This document shows, in pieces, positions 1-7,041 of a stretch of DNA of 25,305 bases. The notes under the pieces are model-generated. The model worked only from the letters and a program-made list of their open reading frames with translations. It had not been told where the DNA came from and ran no database searches. Source of the stretch: a virus. How positions within the stretch are numbered: position 1 is the stretch's first letter; each line of letters starts with the position of its first letter. The stretch is from positions 1-25,305 of the IMG/VR virus record IMGVR_UViG_3300030110_001052. One strand, 5' to 3'. A program made the position numbers and the translations under genes.

Positions 1-2
1 CT

Positions 3-449
3 AAGATAGATATTCAATGCAAGGAATGTAAAGAACACTTCACTCCAAAAACAAGGAAACAAACTAAGTATTGTTCAAGTAAATGCCGTTTTAATAATTG
101 GGCTAAACAACCTAAAAACAAACTTAATAAGGCAGTGCAAGATGCAGTAACAAAAGGACTAAAACCTAAAATCTGTATTCGCAAAAGTAAGTATCTTAAT
201 GGCTTAGATTTTACTATGGATGAATTAAGAATCCATTTAGAAAACCAATTTGATGATTGGATGAATTGGAATAATCACGGCCTTTGGCATATAGACCACA
301 TTAAGCCAGTGGCCTCTTTTAATTTTACATCTATGGAGGATGAAGATTTCAAGAAGTGTTGGGCCTTAGAAAACTTACAGCCACTTAAAGACACAGAAAA
401 TATGAGAAAGAATCATTATTTTTACAAAGCAAAGGAGTTGGAAGTATGA
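3..449 (+). CDS. HNH endonuclease with N-terminal zinc finger (5' end cut by window)
   Basis: The reading frame is open to the left edge, so the true start lies outside; a GTG at 135 is only an internal codon. The visible N-terminal part has a four-cysteine finger (C-x2-C-x14-C-x3-C, visible residues 6-28). The C-terminal half carries an HNH signature: WHIDHIKP near positions 285-309, followed by ENLQPL and a final N-x2-K segment, the usual DH...N...N/H metal-binding beta-beta-alpha core. HNH proteins cut DNA; in viruses they act as homing endonucleases, in packaging, or in host DNA attack. The next gene overlaps by ATGA, so it belongs to the rightward early operon. A free-standing homing-type nuclease is possible. 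The family call is firm; the role is not. Confidence 0.85.
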   Translation, partial: KIDIQCKECKEHFTPKTRKQTKYCSSKCRFNNWAKQPKNKLNKAVQDAVTKGLKPKICIRKSKYLNGLDFTMDELRIHLENQFDDWMNWNNHGLWHIDHIKPVASFNFTSMEDEDFKKCWALENLQPLKDTENMRKNHYFYKAKELEV

Positions 450-583
450 AATGTCCTGTATGTGAAGATGGAGTATTGAAAATAACAGAATATGTTCCAA
501 TCAAAAAGAAACATAACCTCTATTTTACTAAAGCAAAGGCAACAATGGTTTGTGATAAATGTAATCATAAGGAGAGTTTTTAA
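446..583 (+). CDS. Zinc-ribbon micro-protein, 45 aa
   Basis: This is a short gene whose ATG overlaps the preceding stop (ATGA). The protein has two CxxC knuckles, CPVC at residues 3-6 and CDKC at 36-39, separated by a basic linker, which is a minimal zinc ribbon. Such proteins usually bind nucleic acid or a protein partner such as a polymerase. No catalytic residues are seen and the exact function is unknown. The start is fixed by the overlap and by the CxxC directly at the N terminus. It is one of three similar double-CxxC micro-proteins in this operon (see 3364-3492 and 8016-8159). Confidence 0.8.
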   Translation: MKCPVCEDGVLKITEYVPIKKKHNLYFTKAKATMVCDKCNHKESF

Positions 584-584
584 A

Positions 585-803
585 ATGAATAAGCATTGTG
601 AAAGATGGACATTTAAAATAATAGACGAAATGGATAGTACCTTTTCAGCACTTACAATTAGAGAAAAATTGATTGAAAAACATGGAACTAAATATACAGT
701 TTCCTCGACATCAATAGGTCAATTTTTACGAAGGCATTGTGATGTAATAGGAAAGAAAAAAGATAGGTTCATTTACAAAAAGAGGGAAAGGAATGAAAAC
801 TAA
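585..803 (+). CDS. Small winged-helix-like DNA-binding protein, 72 aa
   Basis: The start was placed at the ATG at 585 because AAGGAGAG (569-576) lies at suitable spacing; a longer in-frame extension back to 492 would run through the preceding zinc-ribbon gene. The fold looks helical: a helix (ERWTFKIIDEM), an FSALTIREKL segment, then TSIGQFLRRHCDVIG and a short basic beta-like tail (RFIYKKR). This pattern resembles a winged helix-turn-helix, in which the TSIGQFLRR stretch would be the recognition helix. It could be an early transcription regulator, but this is a shape-based guess with no family recognised. Confidence 0.6.
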   Translation: MNKHCERWTFKIIDEMDSTFSALTIREKLIEKHGTKYTVSSTSIGQFLRRHCDVIGKKKDRFIYKKRERNEN

Positions 804-966
804 ATATGTAACAGTTAAAGTATCGTATGATACAGAAGAGACTTGGGATATTACTTTACAAGAAATAAAGGAACTATTTCAAATGATGAATAACTTGAAG
901 CGTAATGCTATCATTCAAGATATAGAGCAAGGAGCGAATATCAATGATGATGGACAAAACGAATGA
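793..966 (+). CDS. Hypothetical protein, 57 aa
   Basis: The ATG at 793 lies 11 nt before the end of the previous gene and is preceded by a GGGAAAGGA purine-rich site. The protein begins with a beta-strand-like stretch (KYVTVKVSYD) followed by an amphipathic helix (LQEIKELFQMMNNLKR) and an acidic tail. No family is recognised. Tight packing on both sides (the next gene begins at 944) supports it as a real gene. Confidence 0.6.
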   Translation: MKTKYVTVKVSYDTEETWDITLQEIKELFQMMNNLKRNAIIQDIEQGANINDDGQNE

Positions 967-1075
967 GTTATTAGAAGAATTGCTGGCTATGATAGCAAAG
1001 AGTAACAAGATATTGATGATGGTAAATATCGTAAACATAGCAACCATTATAACAATAGTGACGGTGATATTATGA
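944..1075 (+). CDS. Single-pass membrane micro-protein, 43 aa
   Basis: The gene starts at the first of three consecutive ATG codons (944, 947, 950) after AAGGAG (929-934), and ends by ATGA overlap with the next gene. The N-terminal half is charged and helical (KTNELLEELLAMIAKSNK); residues about 24-43 are an uninterrupted run of Ile, Val, Met, Leu, Thr and Ala that would span a membrane. There is no signal peptidase site. The function is unknown; it may be a virus-encoded membrane anchor or a lysis/superinfection factor, but the sequence does not decide. It is paired physically with the coiled-coil gene downstream. Confidence 0.6.
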   Translation: MMMDKTNELLEELLAMIAKSNKILMMVNIVNIATIITIVTVIL

Positions 1076-1353
1076 ATGAAGAAATAAAAAGATTAACAAT
1101 GGAAAACGAAGCCTTATCAGAAAGAACAAACAGTCTAATTGGGAAATTAGAATCTGTAATGGAAACTATTACCTCTTTAGAAAATGAAATAGAAGAGTTA
1201 AGTAATAAGTTATTTGAACTAGAAGAACAACGGGGAGCATCTTCTGATATAACAGACACTCTTAGAATCAACGAGATTGATGCTTGGACTATTAACCATC
1301 AGACTATATCTGATAAGATAGAAGAAAGAATACTTGCTAAATTGAAGGTGTGA
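1072..1353 (+). CDS. Coiled-coil protein, 93 aa
   Basis: Residues about 1-55 form a clear heptad-like coiled coil rich in Glu, Leu, Asn and Ser (ENEALSERTNSL, ENEIEELSNKLFELEEQ), followed by a more ordinary helical C terminus (ISDKIEERILAKLKV). It would oligomerise. The ATG overlaps the stop of the membrane micro-protein upstream, so the two are likely translationally coupled and may work as a pair. Nothing identifies a catalytic role. Antisense open frames over this gene are shadows. Confidence 0.7.
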   Translation: MNEEIKRLTMENEALSERTNSLIGKLESVMETITSLENEIEELSNKLFELEEQRGASSDITDTLRINEIDAWTINHQTISDKIEERILAKLKV

Positions 1354-1355
1354 TT

Positions 1356-1565
1356 ATGCCCTTTACTTATGATAGGTCTTGGGCTGATATACACGCTATG
1401 CTTGAAAAGGCAGAAAGAAAACAAAACATGCACTATACTAAAATGCAGAGTCCTAATAAGAAAGACCGCATATATCACATGAGAAACTACAAGGCATTGG
1501 AAGGAGTAATCAAAGCCTTAAAGTGGACTCTTGGAGATAAAAATATAGAACACCCATTGGAGTGA
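1356..1565 (+). CDS. Hypothetical protein, 69 aa
   Basis: The start was chosen at ATG 1356. The GTG six bases upstream is part of the ribosome binding site GGTGTGAT, which also contains the stop codon of the preceding gene. The protein is basic and helical with several His, Tyr and Lys residues and no recognised family. It directly precedes the PolB fragment, but it shows no polymerase motif A or B and no intein block, so it is not the missing part of that polymerase. Confidence 0.6.
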   Translation: MPFTYDRSWADIHAMLEKAERKQNMHYTKMQSPNKKDRIYHMRNYKALEGVIKALKWTLGDKNIEHPLE

Positions 1566-1570
1566 TATTT

Positions 1571-2452
1571 ATGAAAGTAGTTTACGGACATACAGATTCA
1601 ATCTATGTTCAAATAGATTCAGTGGAAACTGCTGAAATTGCTATTAAAGAAATAGAAGCATCTGTCAGAGAACACTTTCCTAATGTTATGGGGTTAGACG
1701 AACACCCCGTTCAATTAGAGTTTGAAAAGTATTTTTCAGCATTGGGTGTTGGAACCACTAAGAATAGAAATGCTGGTTTAGTATCTTGGGAGGATGGAGA
1801 ATGGTTAGATAAACCTAAGTTTACTATGACCGGCTTTACTGCTAAAAGAGTAAGCGAAACTAAACTTGCAAAATCAGTACAAACAGAAGTGCTAACTATG
1901 TGGGTGAATCAATGTTCTCTTCATGAGATAAATAAATATCTGCATTCTATCTATTGTAATGTCAGAGAAGGTAAACTAGAACCTAGTGAAGTCATTAAAA
2001 GAAGCAGACTAAGGGCTAACAGGTTTACTGTAAAATGTCCCGAATGTAAGACTAAATACTCTATAAGAGAAAACTTCAAATGGTGTGGTAAATGTGGTAA
2101 AGATAGTAAATACTTTACAACTCTAGAAGGTAAGAAACCTACCTTTGGTTCAGGTATTGCAGGTATCTTATATGGATGGCAAAAGAAGAATATGGAGTTT
2201 GATGACTCTTACTTATTTGTAAAAGTAAAACATGTGAATGATTCTTTTAGAAATCCATTAACACACGAAATGAAACAAGTCGAATATGTTTCAGGAACAA
2301 CCTATGCAGACTTCGACGGCTATCTAATTGATTGGGACCACTACGCCCAAGAGGTAGTAAGAAAGGCAGAACCTATTTACAAGGCTATGGATTGGGATAT
2401 ATCAAGCATAAGAACCGGTAAAATACAGAAAAAATTAGACGATTGGTGGTAA
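1571..2452 (+). CDS. C-terminal fragment of split family B DNA polymerase (motif C onward), 293 aa
   Basis: The protein starts almost directly with polymerase motif C, read here as YGHTDS (residues 5-10). It continues as a PolB palm/thumb: QLEFEKYF (48-55), a KxRxAGL block (64-70) matching the KKRYAGL region, and GFTAKRVSETKLAKSVQ (88-104) matching the conserved thumb helix. A CPEC...CGKC knuckle (Cys156, 159, 172, 175) adds a zinc site. The start is ATG 1571 after GGAGTGAT; a GTG at 1562 is part of that site. The exonuclease domain and motifs A and B are absent, so a partner subunit must supply them, probably encoded outside the window. The first Asp of YGDTDS is His; the second, the main metal ligand in PolB enzymes, is kept (Asp9). 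It is likely active only in complex with the partner. Confidence 0.85.
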   Translation: MKVVYGHTDSIYVQIDSVETAEIAIKEIEASVREHFPNVMGLDEHPVQLEFEKYFSALGVGTTKNRNAGLVSWEDGEWLDKPKFTMTGFTAKRVSETKLAKSVQTEVLTMWVNQCSLHEINKYLHSIYCNVREGKLEPSEVIKRSRLRANRFTVKCPECKTKYSIRENFKWCGKCGKDSKYFTTLEGKKPTFGSGIAGILYGWQKKNMEFDDSYLFVKVKHVNDSFRNPLTHEMKQVEYVSGTTYADFDGYLIDWDHYAQEVVRKAEPIYKAMDWDISSIRTGKIQKKLDDWW

Positions 2453-2453
2453 T

Positions 2454-3359
2454 ATGAATAACGATGAAAAATATAATGCGGTAATTTCTTCTATGCAAGA
2501 TTTTACTTATGACTGGAAGCCCGAAAATTATGATGACCCTAGTAAACCTATACTAAAAATAACGAAATCTTCGTTGGGTTCATTTCAATGGTGTAATAAA
2601 AAGTACGATTTTTCTTATATTCAGCGTTTGCCTCAAGACCAAACAGACGCTATGTTGAAGGGAACAATCTGTCATACATCAAGAGAGAACTTTTTTAATG
2701 ATTTTGATGTCAAGAAAGCAGAATCAATGAATGCCGAAGAAGTACATGAATACTGTCAAAGCCTTCATCCTATTGATGATTACTTAGACATATCAATCAC
2801 ACAATCGGCATTTGAGGCAGAGCGTTTCCTTGAAGCAAGGGCAGAAGGTAAGTTAGATGAATACTTGCCTGTTTGTAATGAAGGACAATTTGATGCTAAT
2901 ATAACTATTAGTAAAGACACTAACCCTAAATATCCTCTAAGAAGAGATTATGTAATACACATTCAAGGAATTATTGACCGTATCTTTGAAGTGGATGGTA
3001 GTTATCTTCCTTTTGAATATAAAACTGGGCCGTGGAAAGACTACAAGAAAACTATGATGCGTAAAGAAATGGCGTTTTATCAACTTTTGATTGAAAACTC
3101 TCCTGATGAAGTATTGATTAAGAACGGATTAGACCCCGAAAAGGAGGTAACTCATTGGGGTTGGTACTATCCTGTTTCTAATTATGCCTTTTCGCAAAAA
3201 GTTGCAAAGAGAACAATGACTTCTGTAATGAATCATATAGCACATTTAATTTGGTCTTATGAGAATAGTCATTTCCCTGCTAAATTCTTTTACAAAACTT
3301 GCTCATTCTGTTCCTTCTTTGGAATATGCGATGCGGCACAAGAAGATACATGGGTGTGA
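2454..3359 (+). CDS. Cas4/AddB-like PD-(D/E)XK nuclease with Fe-S cluster, 301 aa
   Basis: This is a RecB-family nuclease. Key residues in order: Cys47 in a KSSLGSFQWC segment, His74 in KGTICH, Asp175 in GIIDR, Glu188-x-Lys190 in FEYKTG, the Q-motif region AFYQLL (207-212), and a C-terminal Cys283-x2-Cys286-x5-Cys292. A single N-terminal Cys plus a three-Cys C-terminal cluster is the 4Fe-4S arrangement of Cas4, AddB and Dna2 nucleases. Such enzymes resect DNA ends or trim flaps in recombination and replication. Adjacent PolB and primase genes and the absence of Cas1/Cas2 or repeat arrays argue for a replication/recombination role. The start ATG follows GGTGGT, which overlaps the end of the PolB fragment. 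Confidence 0.88.
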   Translation: MNNDEKYNAVISSMQDFTYDWKPENYDDPSKPILKITKSSLGSFQWCNKKYDFSYIQRLPQDQTDAMLKGTICHTSRENFFNDFDVKKAESMNAEEVHEYCQSLHPIDDYLDISITQSAFEAERFLEARAEGKLDEYLPVCNEGQFDANITISKDTNPKYPLRRDYVIHIQGIIDRIFEVDGSYLPFEYKTGPWKDYKKTMMRKEMAFYQLLIENSPDEVLIKNGLDPEKEVTHWGWYYPVSNYAFSQKVAKRTMTSVMNHIAHLIWSYENSHFPAKFFYKTCSFCSFFGICDAAQEDTWV

Positions 3360-3363
3360 TTAA

Positions 3364-3492
3364 ATGAAATGTAAATTATGTAAAGAAGAAATAGAAGGCT
3401 ACGGTCATTATCTAAGTCAAGGCGGATATGCTTGTGATACTTGTAATTGGTTAAAAGTTATACCGGAAAGAATGAGGGGGAATCATCTATGA
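3364..3492 (+). CDS. Zinc-ribbon micro-protein, 42 aa
   Basis: The short gene begins after GGGTGTGATTAA, a binding site that contains the stop of the nuclease gene, and ends by ATGA overlap with the next gene. Two CxxC knuckles (CKLC at residues 3-6, CDTC at 24-27) with a Gly/Tyr-rich linker form a minimal zinc ribbon, followed by a basic tail (LKVIPERMRG). No catalytic features are visible. It is likely a nucleic-acid or protein-binding accessory; its identity is unknown. Confidence 0.75.
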   Translation: MKCKLCKEEIEGYGHYLSQGGYACDTCNWLKVIPERMRGNHL

Positions 3493-3863
3493 ATGACGAT
3501 ATAATTAAACAAAAGGTACTGGCTAGAGATTGGACTTTTACGGAAATATCTAATCTAAAACAAACTATCAACTTACTCTGTAATGAGATTTATTCTGAAT
3601 CTAAACTAGGTGAAAGATTTGCCTTAGTTAGAGATGTAAGGATTAATGAAAGTTATGTAGGACATACCTTTGAAGATATAATGAGAAAAGCAATAAATAC
3701 AAAACTATCTGGCGAAATTGCTGGTGTAATAAGTAATATGTTGGATTCAGCAACAGTAAATTTTGGAGGAAATAAAAATGAAATATCCGAGGGAAGTATG
3801 GGCGGGGAGCCACATAAAGAACGCACCACAAATGAAACGAAAAGTAGTCTCATCGAGGAATGA
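3489..3863 (+). CDS. Hypothetical protein, 124 aa, overlapping the primase gene
   Basis: The start was placed at ATG 3489, directly overlapping the previous stop and preceded by GAGGGGGA. The protein is largely helical: TFTEISNLKQTINLLCNEIY, then GERFALVRDVRINESYVGHTFEDIMRKAI and LSGEIAGVISNML. The last 25-30 residues are Gly, Ser, Glu, Thr-rich and lie in the 86-nt out-of-frame overlap with the primase gene; that disordered-looking tail fits a region under dual coding constraint. No family is recognised. Its position just before the primase suggests a replication accessory, which is inference only. Confidence 0.65.
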   Translation: MNDDIIKQKVLARDWTFTEISNLKQTINLLCNEIYSESKLGERFALVRDVRINESYVGHTFEDIMRKAINTKLSGEIAGVISNMLDSATVNFGGNKNEISEGSMGGEPHKERTTNETKSSLIEE

Positions 3864-4818
3864 ATATGCTAAGTTTGTTAACGCTCAAAATAATAGGACA
3901 AATGTTTATACAACGGTGTATGACTTTGAACATTTTTCAGAGACAGCAAAAATAGATTCATCAGTAATACTAGATAGAATATTTTTAGATTTTGACGGAC
4001 ATGATAATGATTTAGAATACGCATGGAGAGATTTAAAAATGGTAATGCAAAGGGTTTTAGAAAGAGATTGGAGATACACCATGTTCTTTTCTGGAAGAGG
4101 ATTCCATTTGTTTTTATTCGGTAAACCTGCCGAAAGTATCAGAAGTATTCAAACCTTCTTTAGAGATATTAAAGCATACATGAGAGCGAATGTTGCTGGT
4201 AAAATGACGCTTGATGATAGAGTAGGTCAAACCACTAGATTGAGAAGAGTACCCAATACCGTGAATATGTCCTCTAATTATTATGGCAATCCACTATACT
4301 GCATCCCATTACAGAAGGAAGACCTTAGCCATAGTTTAGATTCTATACTAGAGTTAGCAACCAAACCAAGGCATTTACGCTTTGAAATGGGTGGCAATAT
4401 CGAGGTAACTTTTCCTGATGTACCCCCTATCGAAGCCGTTGAAGGTGAAATTTCTGTCCCAAAATATACAGGAAAACTCCCAATATTACCTTGTTTACAC
4501 AATGCTATCATGACGGAGAATCCTTCACATATTGCTAGAGCATACTTAGTTTCTTGGTATAGAGACTTGTTAACAGGAAGGCGACCTTTAAATTCATTAA
4601 AAGAAAAACAAGAAGTATTAGACTTAATTGTAAAAGAAATAAAACAATTGGTTGAATCTAACGATGAAGTATGGTTAGATTGGGATGAACACACAACTAG
4701 AAAACATGCTAAGTTTACAGTATTTGGTAATTATAAAACTCCTTTCTGTAATAAGTTAATTAGTGAAGGTTACTGTGTTGGTAAGTGCTGGCGTTATCCA
4801 GATTATTTAGGTGAGTAA
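3778..4818 (+). CDS. Archaeo-eukaryotic primase, PriS catalytic domain fused to PriL-like Fe-S domain, 346 aa
   Basis: The primase makes primers for viral DNA replication. The N-terminal AEP domain shows the metal motif LDFDG (Asp71, Asp73), motif II SGRGFH (105-110) and a third acidic site in LDDRVG (146-147) followed by RLRRVPNTVN. The C-terminal part has the PriL-type cluster: Cys239 in LPCL, a SHIAR segment (250-254), then Cys324, Cys333 and Cys337 in PFC...GYCVGKC. Four cysteines with this spacing fit the 4Fe-4S domain of the archaeal/eukaryotic large primase subunit. The start is ATG 3778 after GGAGGA (3765-3770); a TTG at 3763 lies inside that site. A one-chain PriS-PriL arrangement is known from the Thermococcus nautilus plasmid pTN2 primase. 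AEP assignment is firm; the PriL part is a motif-level call. Confidence 0.88.
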   Translation: MKYPREVWAGSHIKNAPQMKRKVVSSRNEYAKFVNAQNNRTNVYTTVYDFEHFSETAKIDSSVILDRIFLDFDGHDNDLEYAWRDLKMVMQRVLERDWRYTMFFSGRGFHLFLFGKPAESIRSIQTFFRDIKAYMRANVAGKMTLDDRVGQTTRLRRVPNTVNMSSNYYGNPLYCIPLQKEDLSHSLDSILELATKPRHLRFEMGGNIEVTFPDVPPIEAVEGEISVPKYTGKLPILPCLHNAIMTENPSHIARAYLVSWYRDLLTGRRPLNSLKEKQEVLDLIVKEIKQLVESNDEVWLDWDEHTTRKHAKFTVFGNYKTPFCNKLISEGYCVGKCWRYPDYLGE

Positions 4819-4819
4819 T

Positions 4820-5515
4820 ATGTTAGTAATAGATAGCAGAGAAAAAGAAGGTTCTAGATTAGTTAAATTAGTACAGTCTAAATGTAAAACTTTAGGTATT
4901 AAAACAGAAAAGAAATGGCTTGAGATTGGAGACTATGTTTTTGATGATGTATGCTTTGAAGCAAAATCAACAACTGATTTCTTAGGCTCAGTTATGAGTA
5001 AAAGAATATGGACTCAAATAGATAACATGGATAGACACTACAAAACCAATGTAGTAATCATCTATGGTACTCTAGAAGAAGCGATTTATAATGTTAAAAG
5101 ACATGGTAAATCCAACATTCAAGAACCTGCAAGAAGTATAATGTTAAATAATAAGTTTCTAGGTGGTATCGGAAGAATTACTTTAGATACTGATGTAAAG
5201 GCTTTTTGGGTTCCAACAGAAGAAGAAGCGGCACTAATTATAAGTGCCATTTGTAAAATGAAACCTATTGAAAGAGATGTAATTAGACCTGAGATATTCA
5301 AAAGAATAACAACGGATGATTTAAGATTAGATGTATTAACTAGCATCAAAGGTGTTTCCTTAAAGAAGGCTAAAGCCTTTATTAAAGAATATGGAAGCAT
5401 TATGGAAATAGGAGAGCAAACAGTCCATGAATTGTGTTACATGGATGGTATCGGTGAGAAAACCGCAAAAAGAATATTAGACACATTAAATAGTGAAAAG
5501 AAGGTGAAAATATGA
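4820..5515 (+). CDS. XPF/ERCC4-family structure-specific nuclease with tandem HhH, 231 aa
   Basis: The N-terminal ERCC4 domain has the signature VIDSREKEG (Asp5, Arg7, Glu8), GDY (37-39), FEAKST (Glu47, Lys49) and the following TDFLGSV. The C terminus has two helix-hairpin-helix motifs: IKGVSLKKAKAF (176-187) and MDGIGEKTAKRI (208-219). This is the layout of archaeal XPF and of the Hef/Mus81 nuclease half, which cut flaps, forks and 3'-branched structures; the helicase part of Hef is absent. Function in processing viral replication or recombination intermediates is inferred. The start is ATG 4820 after GGTGA (4810-4814), which overlaps the primase stop region; an in-frame GTG at 4811 belongs to the binding site. 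Confidence 0.93.
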   Translation: MLVIDSREKEGSRLVKLVQSKCKTLGIKTEKKWLEIGDYVFDDVCFEAKSTTDFLGSVMSKRIWTQIDNMDRHYKTNVVIIYGTLEEAIYNVKRHGKSNIQEPARSIMLNNKFLGGIGRITLDTDVKAFWVPTEEEAALIISAICKMKPIERDVIRPEIFKRITTDDLRLDVLTSIKGVSLKKAKAFIKEYGSIMEIGEQTVHELCYMDGIGEKTAKRILDTLNSEKKVKI

Positions 5516-7041
5516 ATGAAGTTAGTGAAGAGAATAGAACAGCCTTGATGTATGAAGGTGAAGATGAAGAAAAATATATGGAGATATATGAAGAAAATAC
5601 TCAGGCTTTTACAGGCCAATTACCTGCAATTGTTCAAGAGTTTCAAAAAGACGCTACTAATGTAGCGCACTATAATGAAATACCTGCCGCAGTATCTTTC
5701 TTTGTTATATTAGGTCAAATATGTAAAGACTATATTAAGATACCAAATGGTTTTAGTATTGAAGATTCAAGAATACATTTTTGTCAAATCCAAACTTCGG
5801 GTACAGGAAAATCAACTTTGTATAATTTCGTGGGTCCGGTGGCTAGAAAAACATTTAAGAAAATTAATGATACTAATAGTCATCCCCTAGCAGAATTGAT
5901 TCCTCCTGAATATGAAGGAGATTTTGTTACTAAAGCACCTAAAAACTTTAATGTGTTTTCAACTACTCTATACACTGATGCGGCACTTATAGGACACTAT
6001 AAAGAAGAATTAGATAAAAGAGAAGATAGTGAAACTAAAGGCGAGTTTAGACAAAAAAGAGTTGCAGGTGAATTAGAAAATAGTGGTTTAGCACATTGGG
6101 ACGAATTTGAATACTCAGGGGTATTTAAAGAAAGTCAACATAAACAAGATGCTATTGTTATGCTTAATACTTTTATGAATACATTACATGGTGAAAATTG
6201 GGTTGTGTCTAAAAAGTTAAAAGAAGGCGACACAATGGAATGTTTTTGTGAGCGTTCAGTATTGGCTATGACATATCCACCTCACAAGTTAGAATCAGTA
6301 ATGACAGAAAAGGGTGTTCTTCAAAGAATGCTGTTGTTTATCTGGGATGTTCCGCATTTTATTCAGGATAAAATGAGAAGAAAACAAATATCTTATGCAG
6401 GTAAAATCGTTGATATAGACATGCCAATTGATAAACATGCAAATGCTTTATTTAAAATATATTCTATGGTAAAGCAAAGATGGGAAGAAGTCGGTAAAGA
6501 TGGATTAAAAGTAATGAAGTTTTCACCCGAATTTAATGCTGTTCTAGAGTTTGAATACGAAGGTATGGAAGCATACATTCAGTCGGCTTCTCCTGAAGTT
6601 AGAAAGATAGCATCTAATTTTACTACCCGTTTGCTTAAAATACTGTTTAAAATGTCTGTTCTATGCAGTGTGGCGCAAAGTCGGTCTATTACCAAAGAAG
6701 AGGACCGCTTCTTGGTTACGGGGTACAATGTGAGGCAAGCGGCCTCTATCGTGCGACAGTGTTATATGACATTGGTGGACTGGTTAGAGCGAAGCCTAAG
6801 AGTAAGGCGTAGGACAACGGCTGAACAAAGTCAAGAACCTGCTTTTATTAAGATATTCACAGAAATGGATAAAGATGAAGAAGGCTATGTTAGTAAGAAA
6901 TTATTTTTAGATACTCTTCTATCAGAAACCGGTCTTAAAAAGAGCAGAATATATCAATTGTGGAATAACAATGAACATAACTTTGAAACAGATAAAGTTG
7001 GTAGGTCAGTATTCATTAGATTAAAAGGTGAGAAGAAATGA
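5512..7041 (+). CDS. P-loop replicative helicase-like ATPase with C-terminal winged helix, 509 aa
   Basis: The ATPase core shows a Walker A SGTGKST (96-102), a Walker B-like LAHWDEFE (193-200, Asp197-Glu198), a polar sensor-1 candidate in LAMTYPP (251-257) and a possible arginine finger in GVLQRML (268-274). This order, with GVLQR preceding the end of the core, resembles DUF3987/primase-associated helicase-like proteins and superfamily 3/AAA+ viral helicases. The acidic N terminus (residues 1-30) is probably a flexible tail. The last ~70 residues (EEGYVSKKLFLDTLL... KKSRIYQLW) look like a winged helix. The gene overlaps the ERCC4 gene by ATGA and sits among primase and polymerase genes, so a replicative helicase role is likely. 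MCM or DnaB signatures were not found. Confidence 0.72.
   Translation: MNEVSEENRTALMYEGEDEEKYMEIYEENTQAFTGQLPAIVQEFQKDATNVAHYNEIPAAVSFFVILGQICKDYIKIPNGFSIEDSRIHFCQIQTSGTGKSTLYNFVGPVARKTFKKINDTNSHPLAELIPPEYEGDFVTKAPKNFNVFSTTLYTDAALIGHYKEELDKREDSETKGEFRQKRVAGELENSGLAHWDEFEYSGVFKESQHKQDAIVMLNTFMNTLHGENWVVSKKLKEGDTMECFCERSVLAMTYPPHKLESVMTEKGVLQRMLLFIWDVPHFIQDKMRRKQISYAGKIVDIDMPIDKHANALFKIYSMVKQRWEEVGKDGLKVMKFSPEFNAVLEFEYEGMEAYIQSASPEVRKIASNFTTRLLKILFKMSVLCSVAQSRSITKEEDRFLVTGYNVRQAASIVRQCYMTLVDWLERSLRVRRRTTAEQSQEPAFIKIFTEMDKDEEGYVSKKLFLDTLLSETGLKKSRIYQLWNNNEHNFETDKVGRSVFIRLKGEKK

Noticed and set aside
1-1570. N-terminal half of PolB hidden by frameshift upstream of 1571
   Set aside because: No motif A or B could be found in the translated genes or in the short genes between 446 and 1565; these are well packed with their own start sites.
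1350-1600. Split intein joining the PolB fragment to an upstream piece
   Set aside because: The residues before motif C are MKVVYG with no intein C-terminal block and no terminal HN, and the upstream gene has no splicing motif. The break is at an intein site but no intein remains here.
2454-3359. CRISPR-Cas adaptation module
   Set aside because: No Cas1, Cas2 or repeat array is visible in the window; only the Cas4-like nuclease fold is present.
4281-4694. Minus-strand open frame inside the primase gene
   Set aside because: It is antisense to a well-supported primase and lacks a start site.
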